From an uncultured Bacteroidaceae bacterium (GTDB taxonomy: Bacteria > Bacteroidota > Bacteroidia > Bacteroidales > Bacteroidaceae), in NCBI GenBank assembly GCA_905235525.1, contig CAJOLW010000001.1, positions 23,066 through 87,065 on the forward strand: a DNA stretch of 64,000 nucleotides. Reading direction: 5' to 3'. Position 1 is the first letter of the stretch. Each line of letters begins with the position of its first letter. Shown one piece after another: positions 55,073 through 63,841 of this stretch. The notes beneath the pieces are model-generated. The model saw only the letters and a list, made by a program, of their open reading frames with translations. It was not told the origin of the DNA and did no database searches. The position numbers and the translations under genes were made by a program.

Positions 55073-57208
55073 ATGTTAAAAAAAATAGCATTCACTATCT
55101 ATGCCATAGTCATCCTTGTGATGGCTATGGCTACCATTATAGAGAAAACAAAGGGTACTCCTTATGTGCTCAGCAATGTCTATGGTTCATGGTGGTTTAT
55201 AACCTTGTGGGCATTGTTAGCCATCAGTGGCATCATCTATATTATCCGTCGTAAATTAAAGAAAGTGAGTCTGCTGCTCCTTCACCTCTCGTTTGTTGTC
55301 ATCCTGATAGGTGCTTTGCTCACCCACCTGACGGCATGGCAAGGCATTGTTCATTTGCGGAAAGGAGAACCCGTGAAAGCATGTTTTGTGGATGAGAAAG
55401 AAACCAAGACTGTGCATGAACTTCCTTTCACCATTACGCTTGACAAATTCAACATCCTGTACCATAATGGCACAGAAGCGGCTGCTGACTACGAGTCCTG
55501 TTTCACTATCACCTCTCCAGAAGGACAACAGGAGAAGGGGATCGTGTCAATGAACAACATCTATTCCACTCATGGCATCCGCCTCTATCAAAGTGGTTAC
55601 GATGATGATATGGAAGGCACAACCCTTTCGCTCAATAGCGACCCTTGGGGCATTCCAGTCACCTACATGGGTTACGGACTATTGTTCCTCTCTATGATTC
55701 TTGTGTTGATTGATCCTAAAGGACGTTTCAGACAACTCATCCGCAAAGCCAGTGTAGCCACGGCTCTCTTGATACTGATACCCCAACAGAGCCACGCATT
55801 GACCACTTTCTCAAAAGAACAGGCAGCGGAGTTCGGAAAACTTTGCATCAATTACAATGACCGTATCTGTCCTGTGCAGACCTTTGCGCTTGACTTCACC
55901 CGCAAACTTCATGGAAAGTCTTCATACAAAAGTTATACAGCAGAACAGGTGTTGTGTGGTTTCATCTTCTATCGAGATGAATGGAGTGAGGAACCTATTG
56001 TGCGCATCAAATCTGGAGAAGTACGACATGCCCTCAATTTGCCTGAATACACTTCTGTATCATCTCTCTTCGACGATTACGGCTATCGTTTGGGTAACTT
56101 CATTCAACAATATTATATGGGCAACAGTGACAAACTGCACGAGGAGGTGATGAAGGTGGATGACAAGGTTATGCTCATCATGCAAGTTTCTCGTGGTGAG
56201 ATGCTGAAACTGTTCCCTTACGAAGGGCAATGGTACTCGCCCAATGACAGTGTTCCCGACAAGATGGAAACGGAGCGTAAGTCGTATTTCCAGCATGCCC
56301 TGCCTTTGCTTGGTACATTGGCACGGGAAGGGAAAACGGCTGATGTTGAGGAGATGTTGCAAAAAATGGCAAAGTATCAACAGACATTCGGTGCTAATGA
56401 CATGCCCTCCCCCACTCGACTGAAGGCTGAGCACATCTACAACAGTATTCCTTTTGCCAAGATACTCTTTATGGTTTGCCTCACGATGGCATTCCTTAGT
56501 CTGTTTAGTTGGAGATGGGTGAAACGGCTTTCACTGGCCGTGTTGATTTTATCCTTTTTGTCCCTTACGTTCAGCCTCGGTTTGCGCTGGATTATCAGTG
56601 GTTATATCCCCATGAGCAACGGCTATGAGACCATGATTCTGATGGCATGGATGATCATGCTCGCCTCCTTGCTTGTCTATCGGCGATTCCACATCATCCT
56701 TACTTTTGGACTTCTGCTCTCAGGTTTTCTCCTGCTGGTCAGCCACCTTGGGCAGATGGATCCGAAAATCACTCATCTCATGCCTGTGCTTTCTTCTCCC
56801 CTGCTCAGCATCCATGTCAGTTGCGTTATGATGGCATACGGACTCTTCAGCATCACTTTTGCCTGCGGCATTTACGCCCTCATCGTCAAACGAAAGGCAG
56901 AGGAGATGCACTTGCTCTCACAACTTTTCCTCTACCCTGCTGAATTTTTGCTTATCGCCGGCATCTTCATCGGTGCCATTTGGGCAAATGTGAGTTGGGG
57001 ACGATATTGGGGATGGGATCCAAAAGAAGTGTGGGCACTCATCACCATGCTCATCTATGCCTTCGCCATGCATAGTACATCTTTCGCATGGCTGCGCAAA
57101 CCTGTGCACTACCATTGGTTGATGGTGCTTGCTTTCCTGACTGTCCTCATCACCTATTTTGGGGTCAATTTTTTCCTTGGCGGTCTGCATAGTTACGCCA
57201 ATAGTTAA
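55073..57208 (+). CDS. Fused cytochrome c synthase (ResB-CcsA type)
   Basis: This 711-residue inner-membrane protein from ATG 55073 has a ResB/CcsB-like N-terminal part with paired membrane helices (ITLWALLAISGIIYIIRRK, VSLLLLHLSFVVILIGALL) and a large periplasmic loop. The CcsA part has several helices and the heme-handling WWD-type motif WANVSWGRYWGWDPKEVWAL (about residue 645). System II cytochrome c biogenesis exports heme and attaches it to CxxCH. The fused form is known from epsilonproteobacteria and Bacteroidetes. It lies 83 bp after the di-heme protein gene, its probable client. Confidence 0.9.
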   Translation: MLKKIAFTIYAIVILVMAMATIIEKTKGTPYVLSNVYGSWWFITLWALLAISGIIYIIRRKLKKVSLLLLHLSFVVILIGALLTHLTAWQGIVHLRKGEPVKACFVDEKETKTVHELPFTITLDKFNILYHNGTEAAADYESCFTITSPEGQQEKGIVSMNNIYSTHGIRLYQSGYDDDMEGTTLSLNSDPWGIPVTYMGYGLLFLSMILVLIDPKGRFRQLIRKASVATALLILIPQQSHALTTFSKEQAAEFGKLCINYNDRICPVQTFALDFTRKLHGKSSYKSYTAEQVLCGFIFYRDEWSEEPIVRIKSGEVRHALNLPEYTSVSSLFDDYGYRLGNFIQQYYMGNSDKLHEEVMKVDDKVMLIMQVSRGEMLKLFPYEGQWYSPNDSVPDKMETERKSYFQHALPLLGTLAREGKTADVEEMLQKMAKYQQTFGANDMPSPTRLKAEHIYNSIPFAKILFMVCLTMAFLSLFSWRWVKRLSLAVLILSFLSLTFSLGLRWIISGYIPMSNGYETMILMAWMIMLASLLVYRRFHIILTFGLLLSGFLLLVSHLGQMDPKITHLMPVLSSPLLSIHVSCVMMAYGLFSITFACGIYALIVKRKAEEMHLLSQLFLYPAEFLLIAGIFIGAIWANVSWGRYWGWDPKEVWALITMLIYAFAMHSTSFAWLRKPVHYHWLMVLAFLTVLITYFGVNFFLGGLHSYANS

Positions 57209-57226
57209 GTTCTGCTGTGTTTTTTA

Positions 57227-57256
57227 TTTGTAAATAGAGAAAAAATGCTACCTTTG
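57227..57256 (+). promoter_or_regulatory. Promoter close to the start of the Rid-family gene
   Basis: TTTG at 57227-57230 and TACCTTTG at 57249-57256. The ATG follows only 8 nt later (57265), so the mRNA is nearly leaderless. Confidence 0.65.
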
Positions 57257-57264
57257 CAGTCGAT

Positions 57265-58401
57265 ATGAATTATGACTCAAAAAATATAGAGAACATCGGG
57301 GCTCGCATTGAACTGACCCATTTCACTGCTGGTGAAGTGACTGAAATACATGCCATGCTCCACGTGGAGGCAAGAAACGAACTCTTTGAAGGGCAAATGT
57401 CCCGCATTCAGCAGGCAGAAGCCATCCTGCGCCAGATGGATGAAGTGCAGGGTGCCAAAGTAGTGTTCAAACGCTATTTTCTCAGTGATGCCACCAATCA
57501 GGTCCCACTCCTCAACGATGGTAATGAGTGTACGGTTTCTTACATCCAGCAGCCACCGCTCGATGGATCCAAAATCGCCCTTTGGCTCTACCTGCAAAGG
57601 GGTACTGACATCAGCCAGATGAGTGGTTCCACTGTGGTGAACCACAACGGCTACCAGCACATCTGGACAATGGGACTCATGGACACAACCGCAGAGACCT
57701 CCTACATGCAGACCTGGAACACCCTCCTCTCCTACATCGATACCCTCAAACTTTTTGATGCCACGTTAGAACGTAACTGCATCCGCACATGGTTTTTCGT
57801 ACGCGATGTAGATACCCAATACAACGGACTCGTCAAGTCACGCCGCGAATGTTTCCTCGAACAAGGACTCACCCCCAACACGCACTACATTGCTTCAACA
57901 GGTATCGGAGGAACCCCTGCTGACCCTAAAGCATTGGTACAACTCGGCAGTTATGCCATGACAGGTTTCCAACCCGAACAGCAGCGTTACCTATACGCAC
58001 TCTCCCATCTCAATCGCACCATCGAATATGGTGTCACTTTTGAACGAGGAACTCTCATGCAATATGGTGACCGCAACCATGTTTACATATCAGGTACTGC
58101 ATCCATTAACAACCATGGAGAGGTGCTCTATGTGGGTGACGTAAAAAAACAAACTCGACGTATGTGGGAAAACGTCGAGACATTGCTTGCTGAAGGAGGT
58201 ATGAGTTACGATGATGTAATGCAAATAGTTGTCTATCTTCGTGACTGTGCCGATTATCAAATTGTCAAACAGATGTTTGACGAGAAATTTCACCACACAC
58301 CATATGTCATCACATTGGCACCCGTATGTCGTCCCACATGGCTCATTGAGATGGAATGTGTGGCTGTGAAAAAGGCTACAAATACATTTAGAGACTTTTA
58401 G
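57265..58401 (+). CDS. Rid (YjgF/L-PSP)-family protein with N-terminal extension
   Basis: This 378-residue protein has a C-terminal Rid-like domain (about 245-375: ERGTLMQYGDRNHVYISGTASINNHGEVLYVGDVKKQTRRMWENVETLLAEGG...IEMECVAVKK). An N-terminal domain of related fold (SRIQQAEAILRQMDEVQGAKVVFKRYFLSDATNQ) precedes it. Double-Rid arrangements occur in chorismatase-like FkbO/Hyg5 proteins and in uncharacterised Bacteroidetes proteins. The Arg for imine deamination in RidA is not obvious by eye. Function unknown; it is convergent with the DUF1573 gene. Confidence 0.75.
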   Translation: MNYDSKNIENIGARIELTHFTAGEVTEIHAMLHVEARNELFEGQMSRIQQAEAILRQMDEVQGAKVVFKRYFLSDATNQVPLLNDGNECTVSYIQQPPLDGSKIALWLYLQRGTDISQMSGSTVVNHNGYQHIWTMGLMDTTAETSYMQTWNTLLSYIDTLKLFDATLERNCIRTWFFVRDVDTQYNGLVKSRRECFLEQGLTPNTHYIASTGIGGTPADPKALVQLGSYAMTGFQPEQQRYLYALSHLNRTIEYGVTFERGTLMQYGDRNHVYISGTASINNHGEVLYVGDVKKQTRRMWENVETLLAEGGMSYDDVMQIVVYLRDCADYQIVKQMFDEKFHHTPYVITLAPVCRPTWLIEMECVAVKKATNTFRDF

Positions 58402-58404
58402 TTA

Positions 58405-58815
58405 TTATTTCTCCGCTTTTTTGCTGACGGGAACATCAGTCATGTCGCCTTGAATGAAAAGGCGAGCCAAGTCTTCCTTGCAGTTAGAGAACACCTGAAT
58501 GTTTTTCTTGAAACGTCCAGGCATTTTGTTGGTTCCATCATATGTGACCGTAATTTCTCCTGATGCACCAGGAGCAATGAAGTCTTTTGGGTAATCTGCA
58601 ACGGTGCATCCACAAGAGGCATGAACGGCTGTGATTACAAGTTTCGCATCGCCCACATTCTTAAATTTGAAAGTACATTTCTGTACAGGCTCATCCATGG
58701 AAAATGTGCCAAAATCGATGGTCGTTTTCTCAAACTTGATTTGTGGATACTTCTTGGCTTGCATACCGAGTGCCATCGTGAAAATGGCGAGGAACAGTAA
58801 GAATTTCGTTCTCAT
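58405..58815 (-). CDS. DUF1573 secreted protein
   Basis: This 136-residue protein has a signal peptide (MRTKFLLFLAIFTMALGMQA) and one Ig-like DUF1573 domain. Its typical text is FEKTTIDFGTFSMDEPVQKCTFKFKNVG and ITAVHASCGCTVADYPKDFIAPGASGEI. The CGC motif is conserved in the family. It is periplasmic and its role is unknown, common in Bacteroidetes. It is transcribed divergently from yidC, with the heptamer repeat lying between. Confidence 0.9.
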   Translation of the reverse strand: MRTKFLLFLAIFTMALGMQAKKYPQIKFEKTTIDFGTFSMDEPVQKCTFKFKNVGDAKLVITAVHASCGCTVADYPKDFIAPGASGEITVTYDGTNKMPGRFKKNIQVFSNCKEDLARLFIQGDMTDVPVSKKAEK

Positions 58816-58843
58816 ATTATTTGTATTTATGTCGATTTTTGTG

Positions 58844-58851
58844 CAAAGGTA
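58844..58851 (-). promoter_or_regulatory. -7 box of the DUF1573 gene
   Basis: TACCTTTG on the minus strand, 28 nt before the ATG at 58815. It abuts the heptamer repeat that drives transcription the other way. Confidence 0.6.
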
Positions 58852-58853
58852 AG

Positions 58854-58907
58854 AAAAAACTCCTAACTCCTGACTCCTAACTCCTAACTTTTTCGTATCT
58901 TTGCACG
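58854..58907 (+). repeat. 53-bp repeat with CTCCTAA heptamers and a built-in -7 box, copy 2
   Basis: Tandem CTCCTAA/CTCCTGA heptamers are followed by CTTTTTCG and TATCTTTG (58896-58903). It is nearly identical to 34206-34258, differing at a few positions. It supplies the probable yidC promoter, with an 83-88 nt leader before the ATG. Confidence 0.7.
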
Positions 58908-58990
58908 ATTTTTGTATTATTTAACCAACCATGTGCAGACAATAGTCATACACATGAACTAAAAAAGTAAAAACTAAAACAACATAAGAA

Positions 58991-60877
58991 ATGAATAAAA
59001 ACACATTAACGGCTTTTGTGCTAATGGCATTGGTTGTTTTCGGCTTTATGGCATATGAAAACTATGCGCGACGTGAACAAATGGCTGAGCAATTAGTATT
59101 GGATTCCATTGCGCAAGTACAAGCACAGAAAGAGGCGAAAATAAAACAGAAGGAGATTGAAAAGAAAGTGGAGGAGGCAACGGATTCCTTGAACCCGCTT
59201 TTCGAAGCACGCCAAGGTACCGCCAGTACAACTATCATAGAAAACGAATTGTTACGTGTGACGCTCTCTAACAAGGGAGGGCAGTTGCAGAAAGTTGAAC
59301 TGAAAGACAGCACCTACAAGAGCCGTGAGGGTGGCAATGTGGTGCTTTTTGAAGGTGACGACCAAAACTTGCGCCTGATGTTGGATGGAAAAACCGCCAA
59401 CATCGTGACGGACGAACTTTTCTTCACACCTACGGATGTCAAAAAAACAAGCGTGACCATGCATCTTCCTGTGGGCAATGGTTCGCTTGACATCATCTAT
59501 TCGCTCAAGCCCAATGCATACATTCTCGACATGGACGTCAAGGCAACAGATTTGGAAGGCTTCTTCCCATCGAAGACGAAGGAGATGCAGATTGAGTGGA
59601 CAGAAAACATGAAACAGCAAGAGAAGGGTTACGATTTCGAGAATCGCTACTCTACTGTCACTTATCGAGATGTAGATGGTGACACGCATGAACTGTCTGT
59701 AAGTGGAGGTGATGAAGAAGAGGATGAGTTTGAAGAAAAGATTAAATGGATTACTTATAAAACTCAATTTTTCAGCCAGGTACTCATTGCTGACCAGCCA
59801 TTATCGGTGAGCAATATGTCATCAGAGTATCTGGAGAAAGGCTCTGGCTATTTGAAGACCTACAAGACGTCGTTTACTGCCGATTTCGACACAAAGGGTG
59901 TGAAACCTACAAGTTTCCATCTCTACCTCGGCCCTAATAAATTCTCCACTTTAAAGGAGAATGAGAAACTGTTGGAATCAAGTGGCGATCTTGACTTGCA
60001 GTCACTCGTGTATATGGGATGGCCTATCATCAAGTGGATTAACCGTTTCATCTTCCTCTATGCTTTTGACTTCCTCACAGGATTGGGCTTGAACATGGGA
60101 ATCGTGCTGGTACTTCTGACACTCATCGTGAAGTTCTTGGTGTTCCCACTGATGAAGAAATCCTACATCGCTTCAGCCAATATGCGTGTACTTCGTCCCA
60201 AAATGGATGAAATCAACGCCAAATATCCAAAGAAGGAAGATGCCATGTTGAAGCAGCAGGAAGTGATGAAACTCTACAGCGAATATGGTGTCAGCCCTAT
60301 GGGTGGTTGCCTTCCGATGCTGATACAGATGCCTATTTGGATTGCGCTCTTTAACTTCATTCCAAACTACATTGAGATGCGTGGCGAATCCTTCCTTTGG
60401 GCAGACGACCTCTCCACCTATGATGACATCATCAATTGGGGATTCAACATCTGGGGTATCGGCGACCACTTGTCATTGTTCTGCATCCTGTGGTGTGTAT
60501 CTACAGTCATCAACTCCGTCATCACACAACGTCAGCAGCAGTATGCCATGACGCCTGAGCAACAGCAACAGATGGGCATGATGAAGTGGATGACCTATCT
60601 GATGCCTATCATCTTCTTCTTCTCGTTCAACAGTTACAGTGCAGGTTTGAACTGGTACTACTTCATTTCAGGTCTGGTCAGCATCCTCATGATGTGGTTC
60701 CTTCGGAAGACCACAGATGATGCGCAACTGTTGGAGAAACTGGAAAAACGTCATGCTGAGCGCAAGGTAAATGCTGGCAACAAGAAGAAAGCATCAAGCA
60801 TCATGGAACGTCTGCAAGCCATGCAAGAGAAGCAGATGGAAATCCTGAAGCAACAGCAGGAACGAAACAATAAATAA
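58991..60877 (+). CDS. yidC: Membrane protein insertase YidC
   Basis: This 628-residue protein has Gram-negative YidC layout. An N-terminal helix (TAFVLMALVVFGFMAYENYA) precedes a coiled-coil-like Lys/Glu segment (about 40-65) and the large periplasmic P1 domain to about residue 340. A five-helix insertase core follows (NMGIVLVLLTLIVKFLVFPLMKKSY, QEVMKLYSEYGVSPMGGCLPMLIQMPIWIALF). A basic, Gln-rich tail ends it. It inserts inner-membrane proteins with or without SecYEG. Confidence 0.96.
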   Translation: MNKNTLTAFVLMALVVFGFMAYENYARREQMAEQLVLDSIAQVQAQKEAKIKQKEIEKKVEEATDSLNPLFEARQGTASTTIIENELLRVTLSNKGGQLQKVELKDSTYKSREGGNVVLFEGDDQNLRLMLDGKTANIVTDELFFTPTDVKKTSVTMHLPVGNGSLDIIYSLKPNAYILDMDVKATDLEGFFPSKTKEMQIEWTENMKQQEKGYDFENRYSTVTYRDVDGDTHELSVSGGDEEEDEFEEKIKWITYKTQFFSQVLIADQPLSVSNMSSEYLEKGSGYLKTYKTSFTADFDTKGVKPTSFHLYLGPNKFSTLKENEKLLESSGDLDLQSLVYMGWPIIKWINRFIFLYAFDFLTGLGLNMGIVLVLLTLIVKFLVFPLMKKSYIASANMRVLRPKMDEINAKYPKKEDAMLKQQEVMKLYSEYGVSPMGGCLPMLIQMPIWIALFNFIPNYIEMRGESFLWADDLSTYDDIINWGFNIWGIGDHLSLFCILWCVSTVINSVITQRQQQYAMTPEQQQQMGMMKWMTYLMPIIFFFSFNSYSAGLNWYYFISGLVSILMMWFLRKTTDDAQLLEKLEKRHAERKVNAGNKKKASSIMERLQAMQEKQMEILKQQQERNNK

Positions 60878-60902
60878 TCAACTACAAAGATAAACCTATA
60901 CT

Positions 60903-62550
60903 ATGGCACAAAAAGGACATCCCAAAGGACTCTACCTGCTGTTTGTCACAGAAATGGCAGAGCGTTTCAGTTACTACGGCATGCGTGCACTCTTCGTGCT
61001 CTACCTCGTGGCAGCATTCTTCAATAGCGCAGATGCAAGTCATATTTACGGTTCCTACACAGGACTCGTTTATCTCACTCCCCTCTTGGGAGGTTATATA
61101 GCAGACCGCTACTGGGGAAACCGGCGTAGTATCATCTTTGGTGCTATTGTGATGGCAATAGGTCAGTTCCTCATGTTTGCCTCCGCATGTGTGGTACAGC
61201 AAAGCATCTTTTCCGACCCTGCAACAGGAGGAGTCGTCAGCGAATCCGTCAATAACGGACTTTCCCTGACACTGATGTTCATAGGACTTGGTGCCCTCAT
61301 CATTGGCAACGGTTTCTTCAAGCCAAACATCTCAACGATGGTGGGTGACCTTTACGCTCCGCAAGACCACCGTAAAGACTCTGCATTCACCATCTTCTAC
61401 ATGGGCATCAACACCGGTGCGCTCATCGCCCCATTAGTGTGCGGTTCTGTGGCTGCCGATGGGAACTGGATGAATCCAGGTGCTTTCAAGTGGGGTTTCT
61501 TCTGTGCTGGTGTAGCAATGATTGTATCAGTGGTTGTTTTCATGTTGGGCAAAAAGAAGTTCCTCAACACCCCTGAAGGACTACCAATTGGTCTTCCACC
61601 AGCACAAAGCCAACTGCTGAAACTGAAGGACATGAAAGCCAACGAGGAAGACCTGGAACTGAAGGGTGAGATGCCCAAGAACCCCGACAACGCCACCCCA
61701 AAGCCCGCAGTCAAGAACTCACCGCTTCGTCTTTGGGGGTGTCTCATTGGCGCCATTGCCCTTTTCATTGTTTTCTCATTAGATGTGGACAACTTCAACG
61801 ATTACATCTCTGCAGCCATTTATGCCATCTCAATCGCCCTCCCTATTTTCATCATCACGGACAAAGGACTCACGAATGTGGAGAAGCAGCGCATTGGTGT
61901 CATCTACATCATTCGTCATCTTCTTCTGGAGCGCATTTGAGCAGGCAGGCTCTTCATTGACCATTTTTGCCGACCAGCAGTGCGACAGAACCATTGGAGA
62001 CTGGGAGATGCCGACAACGTGGTTCCAATCCATCAACCCGATTGTCGTCGTTGCTTTTGCACCCATCATGGCAACACTTTGGGAAACACTTGCCAAACAC
62101 AAGTTAGAGCCGTCTTCTCCTGTCAAGCAGGCGATAGGTCTTCTTCTCCTTGCCATAGGCTATACCATCATCGCATTCGGCACCAATGGTCTTGAAAATG
62201 GGCAGAAAGCATCCATGTGGTGGCTCTTCGCCCTCTATTTCATCCATACAATCGGCGAACTCTCGCTCTCACCCATCGGCCTGTCGATGGTCAACAAACT
62301 CTCCCCCGTTCATTTGGCTTCACTGCTGATGGGTGTGTGGTTCATGAGCAATGCCGCCAGCAACATCCTTGCAGGTGAACTCGCCACCCTGTTACCAACC
62401 GCTGAACAGCCCGTCCACTCCTTCCTCGGCTATCAAATTACCAACCTCACAGACTTCTTCGCTCTCTTCGCTATCATGGCAGGAGTTGCGGCAATCCTCC
62501 TCTTCTGCCTCTGCCCATTGCTGAAGAAGATGATGAAAATGAGGAAATAA
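60903..62550 (+). CDS. Proton-dependent oligopeptide transporter (POT/PTR2), frameshifted
   Basis: Two frames make one 12-helix transporter of about 549 residues. The first starts MAQKGHPKGLYLLFVTEMAERFSYYG (POT N-terminus with ExxERFxYYG), then GSYTGLVYLTPLLGGYIADRYWG and the PTR2 signature region GNGFFKPNISTMVGDLY, up to KQRIGVIYII. At about 61908-61915 the frame changes and continues VIFFWSAFEQAGSSLTIFA, then HTIGELSLSPIGLSMVNKLSP to the stop. It imports di- and tripeptides with protons. The gene lies 25 bp behind yidC. The lesion is not in a homopolymer. Confidence 0.9.
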
Positions 62551-62599
62551 CTAGATTACCAAGAAAGACCAGTACGACTGACTTCGTAATCCAACCTTC

Positions 62600-62641
62600 A
62601 CGAATAAAGGGAAACTGTTTTTCAGGTTTCCCTTTATTCGT
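62600..62641 (+). terminator. Hairpin behind the peptide transporter gene
   Basis: ACGAATAAAGGGAAAC pairs perfectly with GTTTCCCTTTATTCGT around a 9-nt loop. The T-tract is short, so it may act as a weak terminator or mRNA stabiliser. Confidence 0.65.
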
Positions 62642-62742
62642 TCCCCATTTTCATTCTTTTATTTCTTCATTCTTAAGAATGACAATTCTTGTTTTTCTCG
62701 ATAAGACACGAAATGGTACTACTCTAGAGCATTTTATAGTCA

Positions 62743-62862
62743 GTGAAGGATAATCAAATAGACAAAGCCATACCTGTTTTGGAGAAACTGAAAGAAGAGA
62801 ATCCTGACATCCCCATCTATTTGAAAGCAGACGAACTGCTCAAAAAACTCAAAGAATTATAG
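62743..62862 (+). CDS. Possible 39-residue helical peptide
   Basis: A GTG-started frame reads MKDNQIDKAIPVLEKLKEENPD...DELLKKLKEL, strongly amphipathic and charged, and ends 24 bp before a strong terminator at 62886. There is no recognisable promoter. It could be the tail of a lost gene. Unrecognised. Confidence 0.35.
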   Translation: MKDNQIDKAIPVLEKLKEENPDIPIYLKADELLKKLKEL

Positions 62863-62885
62863 CAAATTTAGACCGCTTGTCAATC

Positions 62886-62929
62886 AAACCAATTGAGGGA
62901 CTGCTTTCGAGCAGCCCCTCAATTGGTTT
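62886..62929. terminator. Strong hairpin terminator, probably bidirectional
   Basis: AAACCAATTGAGGG pairs with CCCTCAATTGGTTT, with an inner CTGCT-TTCG-AGCAG and one mismatch. It lies between the small plus-strand ORF and the minus-strand hicB. Confidence 0.85.
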
Positions 62930-62951
62930 ATTTAGTACGTTTGCTTGAATT

Positions 62952-63354
62952 TTACACGAAGCTTACACGGCTTAATTCACCAGCAAACTGATGAATGGAA
63001 TTCTGCATCTTCTGAATAGTCACAGCAGAAGGTTTGCGGCGTCCTGTCATATAGTGGCTTAATTGTCCCTGATTGATACCAGTAAGCCGCGACAGACCTG
63101 CTAAAGAGAAATTCTTTGAATAACAAGAAAGAAATGATGCCATTTCGTACTCATAGACAAATTCCAATTCTTCAAAATTCATACCTTTTTTAGCGTAAAA
63201 CTCTTTCATGTCATGATATCCACCTTCAAAGCATGATGGCTTCTTCTGTGGAAGTGCCCGTACCTGTGATAAGATAACCGACCTTGTCGGTATCCATATA
63301 CACACTATAATTACCATCGTTGGCACGTTCAATGATAGCCTTTACTTTTTTCAT
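62952..63354 (-). pseudogene. hicB: HicB-type antitoxin, frameshifted
   Basis: The minus-strand frame from 63354 reads MKKVKAIIERANDGNYSVYMDTD...GTGTSTEEAIML and stops. This is the HicB RNase H-like fold N-terminus. At about 63234 another frame continues CFEGGYHDMKEFYAKKGMNFEELEFVYEY and then a helix-turn-helix domain (FSLAGLSRLTGINQGQLSHYMTGRRKPSAVTIQKM). Removing one base joins them. HicB neutralises the mRNA interferase HicA and represses the operon. The partner toxin upstream is only a fragment, so the system looks decayed. Confidence 0.85.
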
Positions 63355-63469
63355 GAATAAAAATGTTTATCCTCTATAACACACTATTGGGTGTACGAAG
63401 CCCAAACTATAGTTTTTGAGGATGTGAATATTGTTGTTAGATTTTATCTTAATCTACAAAAATTGTAGG

Positions 63470-63544
63470 TTATTTCAGCCCCGCTGCTCTTTTAATCGAT
63501 TTGAGAGTTCCTGTTGCCACCTCTTCTTTCCCATGATTGCTCAT
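63470..63544 (-). pseudogene. hicA: C-terminal fragment of a HicA-type toxin
   Basis: The minus-strand reading MSNHGKEEVATGTLKSIKRAAGLK ends at 63470. It matches the HicA C-terminal motif (HG.KEV..GTLKSI...AG), but the catalytic N-terminal dsRBD-like part with its His is not upstream. It lies 115 bp before hicB in the normal hicA-hicB order. Confidence 0.75.
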
Positions 63545-63749
63545 GGTAAAAAGGATTTTTTGAGCGATTATAGGGACTGATAATATGTGGGCTCAATGCA
63601 CAATAACTGGGATTGGACTGTTTCTTTTGAATTTATAGACTATAATCTGTTGCCCTGAATTCGTTCAGACGTTTATAATGAGTCTGAAAATTGTCACATA
63701 TTGCTCTGTTTTTGGGTATATAGCGATAAAAATAATTAAAAATTGACCC
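63545..63749. other. A/T-rich gap upstream of the ATPase gene
   Basis: No ORF or RNA is supported. It probably holds the decayed 5' half of hicA, but I cannot read it. Confidence 0.35.
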
Positions 63750-63777
63750 AACTCACGCAAAAATATTTGCATGAGTT
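63750..63777. promoter_or_regulatory. 28-bp palindromic operator, copy 1
   Basis: The segment starts AACTCACGC and ends GCATGAGTT; the two halves are inverted around AAAAATATTT. It is identical to 63814-63841 except for one base. It covers the -33 region of the promoter for the ATPase gene. Confidence 0.6.
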
Positions 63778-63789
63778 ACTATTATTTAG

Positions 63790-63797
63790 TATATTTG
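63790..63797 (+). promoter_or_regulatory. -7 box of the ATPase gene
   Basis: TATATTTG lies midway between the two operator copies. The expected start of transcription is about 63803. Confidence 0.55.
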
Positions 63798-63813
63798 CAA
63801 CAGATTTAAGTAA

Positions 63814-63841
63814 AACTGACGCAAAAATATTTGCATGAGTT
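63814..63841. promoter_or_regulatory. 28-bp palindromic operator, copy 2
   Basis: AACTGACGC...GCATGAGTT, 64 bp downstream of copy 1, ending immediately before the ATG at 63842. A bound repressor would cover both the early transcript and the translation start. Confidence 0.6.
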
